Source of the DNA: JBBKWQ01 sp037969115
GTDB lineage: Bacteria; Actinomycetota; Acidimicrobiia; Acidimicrobiales; Ilumatobacteraceae
Length of the DNA: 13,037 nt
Direction of reading: 5' to 3'
NCBI GenBank assembly: GCA_037969115.1
Contig: JBBKWQ010000274.1
Coordinates: forward strand, 1-13,037
Positions 1-5,073 of this stretch are shown piece after piece (within the stretch, counting starts at the first letter, position 1; each line of letters begins with the position of its first letter). The translations under genes were made by a program, and so were the position numbers. The notes under the pieces were generated by a model, which was not told where the DNA came from, did no database searches, and saw only the letters and a list, made by a program, of their open reading frames with translations.

Positions 1-3
1 TCG

Positions 4-36
4 TTCGACAGCCTGTCGAATCGGCGACAGGCTGTT
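4..36. terminator. Left-edge hairpin, probable terminator of the upstream gene
   Basis: The arms ACAGCCTGTCG (8-18) and CGACAGGCTGT (25-35) are perfect reverse complements of 11 bases with a six-base loop, extended by a G-T pair at 7/36. The tail TTCGTCTC is only weakly T-rich, as is common in GC-rich bacteria. The left arm also lies within a second dyad, TTCGACAG-C-CTGTCGAA (4-20), which would compete with the larger hairpin. It lies before the first gene of the window, so it most likely ends a gene outside it. The direction of action cannot be told. Confidence 0.5.
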
Positions 37-53
37 CGTCTCAGGGGTGACGG

Positions 54-71
54 ACGCCAGGTCCCTGGCGT
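54..71. promoter_or_regulatory. Perfect 18-bp palindrome before the YCII gene
   Basis: ACGCCAGG (54-61) and CCTGGCGT (64-71) are perfect inverted arms around the two-base centre TC. The end of the palindrome is 20 bases before the start codon and 9 bases before the AGGAG ribosome binding site. It could be an operator for a dimeric repressor or a hairpin in the 5' untranslated leader. No matching copy was noticed elsewhere in the window, and the binding protein is unknown. Confidence 0.35.
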
Positions 72-78
72 TCCAGCG

Positions 79-85
79 AGAGGAG
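79..85 (+). promoter_or_regulatory. Ribosome binding site of the YCII gene
   Basis: GAGAGGAG, with the AGGAG core ending six bases before ATG at 92. It fixes the start at 92 and argues against an in-frame GTG at 47, which would place the palindrome and this site inside the coding sequence. Confidence 0.75.
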
Positions 86-91
86 AATCCA

Positions 92-406
92 ATGAGCAAG
101 TACGTGTTCGCCTACCACGGCGGTGGCATGCCCGAGTCCGAGGAGGAGGGGGCCAAGGTGATGGCCGCCTGGGAGTCGTGGTTCGGCAGCATCGGCCCGT
201 CGATCGCCGATGGCGGCAACCCGGTCGGACAGAGCAAGACCGTGGCATCGAACGGTTCGGTCAGCGATGGCGGTGGAGCGAACCCGATCACTGGCTACAC
301 GCTGGTGAACGCCGACAACCTCGATGCGGCCGTCGAGCTGGCGAAGGGCTGCCCCATCCTCGCCGACGGTGGCACCGTCGAGGTCGCCGAAGCCATAGAC
401 ATGTAG
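92..406 (+). CDS. YCII-related (YciI/DGPF-type) small protein
   Basis: A 104-residue protein. The N-terminal MSKYVFAYHGG strand, the central W-x-x-W-F-G-S-I-G helix region (about 27-35), the ADGGNPVG turn (39-46) and the C-terminal segment ITGYTLVNADNLDAAVELAKGCP (66-88, with its ILADGG and VEVAEA continuation) match the YCII-related family, a ferredoxin-like dimeric alpha/beta fold. Members are small enzymes or accessory proteins, often next to ECF sigma factors, and the function of most is unknown. The ATG is chosen because a strong AGGAG site precedes it and the family begins just there. The gene appears monocistronic, with a palindrome upstream and a 14-bp hairpin 11 bases after the stop. 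No sigma factor gene is adjacent here. The family call is fairly sure; no specific reaction can be assigned. Confidence 0.85.
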   Translation: MSKYVFAYHGGGMPESEEEGAKVMAAWESWFGSIGPSIADGGNPVGQSKTVASNGSVSDGGGANPITGYTLVNADNLDAAVELAKGCPILADGGTVEVAEAIDM

Positions 407-416
407 CCGGGTGCGG

Positions 417-460
417 TCGATCGCGTAGGCCCGCGCGCCTACGTGATCGAGCGCACGTTT
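417..460 (+). terminator. 14-bp hairpin terminator after the YCII gene
   Basis: TCGATCGCGTAGGC (417-430) pairs with GCCTACGTGATCGA (437-450) over 14 consecutive pairs, one of them G-T, around a six-base loop CCGCGC. It is followed by GCGCACGTTTCG, with only a short T run. It begins 11 bases after the YCII stop codon and ends about 50 bases before the hisI promoter, so it probably isolates the two units. Confidence 0.7.
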
Positions 461-497
461 CGTCGAACTCGGGGGAGCGGGCGATCGACCCCCGTCG

Positions 498-503
498 TAG
501 GCT
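498..503 (+). promoter_or_regulatory. Leaderless-type -10 box of hisI
   Basis: TAGGCT fits the TANNNT -10 pattern and ends seven bases before the hisI ATG at 511. No ribosome binding site lies in between, so transcription would begin at or next to the start codon. No convincing -35 box is visible about 17 bases upstream. Confidence 0.55.
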
Positions 504-510
504 GGCCGGC

Positions 511-873
511 ATGCCAACTGGGATCCGGATCGACGCGACGGCAGAGCAACTGGCAGCGGTGATGTTCGATCCCGACGGACTCGTCCCGGCGATCGCCCAG
601 GATTTCGAGACTCGTGAGATCCTGATGATGGCCTGGATGAACGCCGATTCGCTGGCCCGGACGTTCGACGAGGGTCGGATGGTCTACTGGTCGCGGAGCC
701 GTCAGGAGCTCTGGCGCAAGGGCGACACCAGCGGCGACCGGCAGTTCGTACGAGAGGCCTTCTACGACTGCGATGGCGACACGTTGCTGTTCCTCGTCGA
801 GCAGGAGGGTTCGGGCGCGTGCCACACGGGAAACCGGTCGTGCTTCTTCCGTGCCTTCGGTGGTGGCGTGTGA
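511..873 (+). CDS. hisI: Phosphoribosyl-AMP cyclohydrolase HisI
   Basis: A 120-residue cytosolic enzyme that opens the purine ring of phosphoribosyl-AMP in the third step of histidine synthesis. The sequence shows the family signature in order: REILMMAWMN (35-44), VYWSRSRQELWRKGDTSG (58-75), the metal-binding DCDGD (86-90) and CHTGNRSCFF (104-113). The three conserved zinc cysteines C87, C104 and C111 and the aspartates D86, D88 and D90 are all present. The length is usual for a stand-alone cyclohydrolase; the HisE pyrophosphohydrolase domain is not fused. The ATG at 511 follows a leaderless-type -10 box and begins the homologous region. trpE starts ten bases after the stop, and hisI near trpE is common in actinobacteria, so the two are probably cotranscribed. 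Confidence 0.97.
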   Translation: MPTGIRIDATAEQLAAVMFDPDGLVPAIAQDFETREILMMAWMNADSLARTFDEGRMVYWSRSRQELWRKGDTSGDRQFVREAFYDCDGDTLLFLVEQEGSGACHTGNRSCFFRAFGGGV

Positions 874-883
874 GCGAAGATTC

Positions 884-2410
884 ATGAAGGTGCACCCCAC
901 CCGTGAGGAGTTCCACGCGTACGCACGTGAGCACAGCGTGGTGCCCGTGTGGATCGAAGTCCTGGCCGACCTCGAGACTCCCGTGGCGGCGTACGCCAAG
1001 CTCGTCGGCGACGGAGCGGGTTTCCTGTTGGAGTCGGTGGAGCACGGCGAACGCTGGAGCCGTTTCTCATTCGTCGGCCGTGACCCCTCGGCCGCGCTCG
1101 TGCTGCGGGGTGGCGTCCTGACGATCACCGGAGATCTGCCGTCGACCATTCCAACCGATCAGGGGATTCTCGTCGCGATCGAAGAGCTGTTGAAGCTGTA
1201 CACATCGCCGGCGTTCGACGATCTCCCCCCGCTACACGGCGGCATCATGGGGTACCTCGGCTACGACGTGATTCGAGAGGTCGAGCGCCTACCGAACGTG
1301 CCACCGGACGATCACGGATTGCCTGATGCGGTGATGAGCGTGATCGGTTCGTTGGCGGCGTTCGATCACTGGCGTCAGCGGATCTACATGATCGAGAGTG
1401 TGCTCACGCGCGACCTGTCCGCCGACGAGCTCGATGATGCGTACGACCGGGCGTCGGTGAAGGTGCATGCAGCCATCGATCGGCTTTCACAGCCGCTGCC
1501 CTATGTACCTGTGGAGCCTCCCACGCAAGACGAGGAGCTGCCCGCGGCGACGTCGTCGATGCCGCATGGGTTGTATCGCCAAGCGGTCGAGGTCGCGAAA
1601 GAACACATCCTGAACGGAGACATCTTCCAGGTGGTGCTCGCGCAGCGGTACGACCTCGAGCTCGAGGCCGATCCGTTCGACTTCTACCGCGTGCTGCGTC
1701 AAGTGAACCCGAGTCCGTACATGTACTTCCTCCGGCACCCCGAGATCACCATCGTCGGGTCGTCTCCGGAGCCGATGGTGCAGCTGATCGACCGAAAGGT
1801 CATCTCGCGGCCCATCGCCGGCACTCGCAAGCGTGGGATGAACGACGAGCACGATCGTCGCCTCGCCGCTGAGTTGATCGAACACCCCAAGGAACGCGCC
1901 GAACACGTGATGCTCGTCGACCTGGCTCGCAACGACGTCGGGCGCGTTGCGAAGTTCGGCACCGTCCACCCCGACGAGCTGATGACGCTCGAGCGCTACA
2001 GCCACGTGATGCATCTCACGTCGCAGGTGTCAGGCGACCTGGTCGACGGGCTCGGACCCATCGACGTCTTGCGAGCAACCCTGCCGGCGGGCACGGTGAG
2101 CGGCGCACCGAAGGTGCGAGCGATGGAGATCATCGATTCGCTGGAACCGGTGAAACGCGGCCCATACGCGGGGGTCGTCGGATACGTCGACTGGTCCGGC
2201 AACCTCGACACTGCCATCGCGATTCGCACCATGTTCGTTCGCCCTGATGGCAAGATTGCGAGCCTGCAGGCGGGAGCAGGAATCGTCGCCGACTCGGTCC
2301 CTGAGGACGAAGATCTGGAGTGCAGCAACAAGGCTGCCGGACTGCTCGCCGCGATTCCGGCGGCGCGCCGGATGACCCTTGCGCGGCGGGCGGCGGGCAC
2401 CACGGCCTGA
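884..2410 (+). CDS. trpE: Anthranilate synthase component I TrpE
   Basis: A 508-residue protein that converts chorismate to anthranilate, using ammonia supplied by the TrpG amidotransferase, at the first committed step of tryptophan synthesis. The N-terminal domain holds LLES (48-51) and the following HGERWSRFSFVG, the region that binds inhibitory tryptophan, so feedback control is expected. The chorismate-binding domain (about 226-490) shows GSSPEP (292-297), SRPIAGTRKRG (308-318), AEHVMLVDLARND (339-351), PAGTVSGAPKVRAMEIID (401-418) and the GAGIVADSVPEDE region (464-476). The gene starts at ATG 884, with only a weak purine-rich stretch before it. GTG codons at 851, 860 and 863 would overlap hisI and add no family sequence. 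trpG is not adjacent. It is probably translated from the hisI message. Confidence 0.96.
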   Translation: MKVHPTREEFHAYAREHSVVPVWIEVLADLETPVAAYAKLVGDGAGFLLESVEHGERWSRFSFVGRDPSAALVLRGGVLTITGDLPSTIPTDQGILVAIEELLKLYTSPAFDDLPPLHGGIMGYLGYDVIREVERLPNVPPDDHGLPDAVMSVIGSLAAFDHWRQRIYMIESVLTRDLSADELDDAYDRASVKVHAAIDRLSQPLPYVPVEPPTQDEELPAATSSMPHGLYRQAVEVAKEHILNGDIFQVVLAQRYDLELEADPFDFYRVLRQVNPSPYMYFLRHPEITIVGSSPEPMVQLIDRKVISRPIAGTRKRGMNDEHDRRLAAELIEHPKERAEHVMLVDLARNDVGRVAKFGTVHPDELMTLERYSHVMHLTSQVSGDLVDGLGPIDVLRATLPAGTVSGAPKVRAMEIIDSLEPVKRGPYAGVVGYVDWSGNLDTAIAIRTMFVRPDGKIASLQAGAGIVADSVPEDEDLECSNKAAGLLAAIPAARRMTLARRAAGTTA

Positions 2411-2417
2411 CAGGCCG
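2403..2417. terminator. Dyad over the trpE stop codon
   Basis: CGGCCTG and CAGGCCG are perfect arms around a single A; as RNA this gives a six-pair stem with a three-base loop. The trpE TGA at 2408-2410 lies in its centre. It ends six bases before the stop codon of the convergent membrane-protein gene, so it could serve as a short two-way terminator. There is no T run and a terminating ribosome would cover it, so the function is uncertain. Confidence 0.3.
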
Positions 2418-2423
2418 CAACGC

Positions 2424-2972
2424 TCAGAGTGCGAGCGCGATCAGAAAAATCAGGCCGAGAAAGCCGAACACGAACGTGATGCCGATCGCGCTCAGGATCA
2501 GGGCGGGGAAGCTCGTGACCGCGGCCACGGCGGCCGTGAGCTTCGTGAAATCGTTGACACGGTCGCCGATCGCACCCTTGAAGTCGAACATCTGACGCGA
2601 CACCGTCAGCACGGAGCCGTCCTGGTTCGCCTCACCGGCTTCGACCGTGTCGATCACGGTGCGTGCAGCACCCCCGCCCTGATCGATCAACGATCGAACT
2701 TCTCTCACCAGTTCGGGCACGTGGCGCCGCACCGCGCCGACGCGCCACCGGGCAATGAATGCGGATCCAACAGAGATCGCGCCGAAGGTGAGCCCGAGCA
2801 CGATCCAGACCGACCGGATGCCGCCCGACAAGGCAGCCAGCCCGAGCAGGAACGATGCGCCCGCAGTTGCCGCCGCAACGAGGAGCACGAGCGTCGCGAA
2901 GCGGCTGGCTCGTCGCGCGAAATTCGCAATGGCGCGGCCGGTACGGCCGGCAAGTTCGTCGAGGTCTGGCAT
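2424..2972 (-). CDS. Membrane protein of unknown function, three hydrophobic segments
   Basis: A 182-residue protein with a short charged N-terminal helix (1-24, MPDLDELAGR then an Arg-rich patch), two adjacent transmembrane segments (about 25-49 and 53-75), and a polar stretch of about 70 residues (76-145) carrying RRHVPELVREVRSLID and further charged helices. The long hydrophobic C-terminal tail (about 145-182) ends with the protein and could be one long or two short membrane spans. I do not recognise the family; the hairpin-plus-amphipathic-helix shape resembles small holin-like or YqjE-like membrane proteins, without clear motif support. The ATG at 2972 is chosen because upstream in-frame sequence would run into ygfZ. 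It is convergent with trpE and divergent from ygfZ, 33 bases away. No ribosome binding site is seen; a weak CACACT lies nine bases upstream. Confidence 0.8.
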   Translation of the reverse strand: MPDLDELAGRTGRAIANFARRASRFATLVLLVAAATAGASFLLGLAALSGGIRSVWIVLGLTFGAISVGSAFIARWRVGAVRRHVPELVREVRSLIDQGGGAARTVIDTVEAGEANQDGSVLTVSRQMFDFKGAIGDRVNDFTKLTAAVAAVTSFPALILSAIGITFVFGFLGLIFLIALAL

Positions 2973-3005
2973 GTGACTTCGAGTGTGCCACGCCAGACTG
3001 GGCGA
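2973..3005. promoter_or_regulatory. 33-base divergent promoter region
   Basis: Only 33 bases separate the two start codons. CAGACT (2994-2999) ends six bases before the ygfZ ATG, and CACACT on the minus strand (2987 down to 2982) ends nine bases before the membrane-protein ATG. Both are one base off TANNNT. Any -35 contacts would fall within or beyond the opposite gene's start, so the two promoters must overlap. Neither gene has a ribosome binding site. Confidence 0.35.
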
Positions 3006-3686
3006 ATGGAACTGTCGAACGTCGATACTTGGCTCGCCGCACCGCGCGATGTTGTGACGGTGGCGGGCGCCGATGCGCTCACCTACCTCCAGGGCCAGGT
3101 GTCGCAGGAACTGCGAGATCTGGCTCTCGGGCAGACGCGGTGGACGTTCCTTCTCGATCCCACGGGCAAGATCGACGCGCTCGCACGGATCGAACGAAGC
3201 GGTGACGAGGTGTTCGCGCTCGACACCGACGCCGGTCACGGCGTCGAGCTGCTGGCGCGCATCAATCGGTTCAAGATTCGTGTCAACGTCGATACCGCCC
3301 TGGAGCCTGCACCGACCGACGAGATTCCTCCGGCTGCTGAAGCTGGACGGATCGAAGCCGGCTGGCCGCGACTCGGTGTGGAGATCGAACCAGGCAAAAC
3401 CATTCCCGGTGAGACCGGGCTCACCGGCGTCGCGGTGAACTACGCAAAGGGGTGTTACCCAGGCCAGGAGTTGGTCGAGCGCATGGACAGCAGGGGAGCC
3501 GAGGCTCCGCGATCGCTGCGTCGACTGACCGTGGAAGCCGGCGCGGTGGCAGGTGACGAGATCACTGACAACGACGGCAACGTCGTCGGGGTGATGACGA
3601 GCGTGAGCTCCACGACGGCGCTCGGGTACGTGAAGCGCGGTTCAGATGTCGGCGAGCGGGTGACGTTCTCGTACGACAGTGAGTAG
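3006..3686 (+). CDS. ygfZ: YgfZ/GcvT-family folate-binding protein
   Basis: A 226-residue protein of the YgfZ group, which uses folate to help maintain or repair certain iron-sulfur enzymes. The N-terminal half has the GcvT-like segments DVVTVAGADALTYLQGQVSQ (15-34) and the DPTGKIDALARI strand (51-62); RINRFKIRVNV follows at 85-95. The family signature KGCYPGQELVERMDSRG (148-164) contains the conserved C150. The C-terminal barrel ends in ALGYVKRG (205-212). It is clearly shorter than Escherichia coli YgfZ (326 residues), mainly in the central region after residue 95. The start at ATG 3006 begins the homologous sequence and sits six bases after a -10-like CAGACT. It is convergent with the downstream protease gene. 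True aminomethyltransferase is unlikely because of the KGCYxGQE motif. Confidence 0.92.
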   Translation: MELSNVDTWLAAPRDVVTVAGADALTYLQGQVSQELRDLALGQTRWTFLLDPTGKIDALARIERSGDEVFALDTDAGHGVELLARINRFKIRVNVDTALEPAPTDEIPPAAEAGRIEAGWPRLGVEIEPGKTIPGETGLTGVAVNYAKGCYPGQELVERMDSRGAEAPRSLRRLTVEAGAVAGDEITDNDGNVVGVMTSVSSTTALGYVKRGSDVGERVTFSYDSE

Positions 3687-3718
3687 CGCGTCCACCCCTT
3701 CCCACTCCGCCGCCACCT

Positions 3719-3739
3719 GAGCATTTTCTGCGGTTGCTC
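3719..3739. other. Weak inverted repeat between convergent ygfZ and protease genes
   Basis: GAGCA (3719-3723) and TGCTC (3735-3739) could pair across an 11-base loop that contains TTTT. It is the only dyad seen in the 72-base gap between the two stop codons and might be a poor terminator. Confidence 0.15.
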
Positions 3740-3758
3740 GCCCCCAAGGTTTGCGTGG

Positions 3759-4991
3759 CTAGTGCTGCATGGCCGCGACGCCGGCGCGGATCCGCCGCAC
3801 CTCGGCATCGTTTCGGAGTGAGGCGAGTTCGGGCGCGTGGTCAACGGTGTCGGCGACCGGGTGGGCGGTTCCCACGGAGAGTTCTGACGCAGTGTGCGAA
3901 GCGTTGGCGCCTGCTCGGAGCCAGTCGACGGCGTTGTCTCGATCACCCGCTGCGGCCGAGGCACGTGCCACCATGCACGCGCCCGTGGCGGTCGGCGCCT
4001 TGGCGAACATCTCGGCGGCGTACTGACCAGCCTCGACGTACCGGCCGCATCGCAGCAACATCTCGGCGAGGACCCACTCGCTGTAGGGGTGGCCATGCGG
4101 GAGCGGTCTTGGCAGTACGTCGATGAGTTCGACCAGTATTGGCACGGGCGCGGCGAGTGGTGGCCACCACGACTTGTCGCCGGGCGAGGCGAGGTCGTGG
4201 GTGAGGAGGTCTCGGGCGCGGTTCGGATCGCCGGAGCGCATCGCTCGTGCCGCGAGGAACCAGGGTGACGGTACCTGTCCGTTGGCCATGAGCGTGGGCT
4301 GGCCGGACTGCCATGCGTCGGCCTCGCTCTTCGCCGCGACGTCCATGGCGTTCTGCGGTGCCCGCCCGTTGCTGGCCTGGAGGATCTGCACCTGGGCGAA
4401 CAGCAGGAACGCGATGAAGATGGCGAACCCGCGCATGGTCGGGTGCAAGAATGCGGCAACCACGCCGGCTCCGGTCAGGCTGATGCTCGCAATCGCCATC
4501 ATCCGATGTGCCCGTGTGCCCATGAATCGCTCGAGCGCGGACTCGACGATGTGGCCGCCGTCGAGCGGGAGCACCGGGATGAGGTTGAGCGCGCCGATCA
4601 GTGGGCCTGCCCACCAGATTGCTGCGCTTGCGCTCGTGAGATTGCCGCGTCCCGGCCAGATCGGATTGTGCCCCATGGCGACGAGCACGGCAGCGCTGGT
4701 CGCGATGTGCACGCCGGGGCCGGCGAACGAAATGGTGGCTCGTTCGCGCAACGTGAGCTCACGCGTGGGTCGGAACGAGGTGTATCCCGCCATGAAGTCG
4801 AGTGAGATGTTGGCGATCGCGCCATATCGGCGCGCGAACACGGCGTGCCCGAGTTCGTGGATGAGCGTGAAGACGAACAGTGCGCCGCCCAGCCAGAGTC
4901 CGAATTCGGACGGGTTGAGGAACACGATCAGCGCGATGAAGAACAGGAATCCGGCGCGCACGCGGACGTCGAACCCGAGCAATCTGAACAT
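3759..4991 (-). CDS. Site-2-protease-like membrane metalloprotease (M50) with helical C-terminal domain
   Basis: A 410-residue integral membrane protein. The zinc motif HELGH (45-49) and the second motif NLIPVLPLDGGHI (136-148) with D144 give the complete catalytic set of family M50, which cuts substrates within the membrane, often anti-sigma factors. Hydrophobic segments lie at about 13-26, 33-52, 87-107, 123-145, 163-182 and 186-203. Residues 210-410 are soluble and rich in paired helices (SGDPNRARDLL, CGRYVEAGQYAAEMF, AGDRDNAVDWL), which looks TPR-like and may bind a partner. I place the start at ATG 4991, not at the in-frame TTG at 5000, because TAGATT ends seven bases before that ATG. 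No PDZ domain is visible. It is divergent from ppdK, with 82 bases between the starts. The substrate is unknown. Confidence 0.9.
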   Translation of the reverse strand: MFRLLGFDVRVRAGFLFFIALIVFLNPSEFGLWLGGALFVFTLIHELGHAVFARRYGAIANISLDFMAGYTSFRPTRELTLRERATISFAGPGVHIATSAAVLVAMGHNPIWPGRGNLTSASAAIWWAGPLIGALNLIPVLPLDGGHIVESALERFMGTRAHRMMAIASISLTGAGVVAAFLHPTMRGFAIFIAFLLFAQVQILQASNGRAPQNAMDVAAKSEADAWQSGQPTLMANGQVPSPWFLAARAMRSGDPNRARDLLTHDLASPGDKSWWPPLAAPVPILVELIDVLPRPLPHGHPYSEWVLAEMLLRCGRYVEAGQYAAEMFAKAPTATGACMVARASAAAGDRDNAVDWLRAGANASHTASELSVGTAHPVADTVDHAPELASLRNDAEVRRIRAGVAAMQH

Positions 4992-4998
4992 CGGGTTC

Positions 4999-5004
4999 AA
5001 TCTA
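4999..5004 (-). promoter_or_regulatory. Leaderless-type -10 box of the M50 protease gene
   Basis: On the minus strand TAGATT is followed by seven bases (GAACCCG) and then ATG at 4991. This is the same arrangement as before hisI and dnaG and decides the start codon. No ribosome binding site is present. Confidence 0.55.
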
Positions 5005-5059
5005 GGTCGGTTTCGCGGGAGGTACCCGCCGGTAACCGAGGAGCCGCTGTTCGTGCTCC

Positions 5060-5065
5060 TAGACT
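5060..5065 (+). promoter_or_regulatory. Leaderless-type -10 box of ppdK
   Basis: TAGACT is followed by eight bases and the GTG start at 5074. No Shine-Dalgarno sequence lies between. It shares the 82-base divergent region with the protease promoter on the other strand. The stretch GGTACCCGCCGGTAACC (5021-5037) between the two boxes contains a near-repeat of GGTAnC, whose significance is not known. Confidence 0.5.
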
Positions 5066-5073
5066 GCTGCGCC

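Noticed and set aside
4..20. LexA (SOS) box
   Set aside because: TTCGACAGCCTGTCGAA is symmetric but does not fit the actinobacterial pattern CGAAC-N4-GTTCG, and no SOS gene follows.
406..510. Tryptophan or histidine attenuator leader before hisI-trpE
   Set aside because: No leader peptide with runs of Trp or His codons is present. The only strong hairpin lies before the predicted hisI promoter and fits the end of the YCII gene.
2379..3005. N-terminal extension of ygfZ
   Set aside because: It is antisense to the membrane-protein gene and low in complexity; homology begins at ATG 3006.
4123..5073. N-terminal extension of ppdK of over 300 codons
   Set aside because: It runs antisense through the M50 protease gene and has no family sequence. 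The GTG at 5074 begins the normal dikinase N terminus and follows a -10 box.
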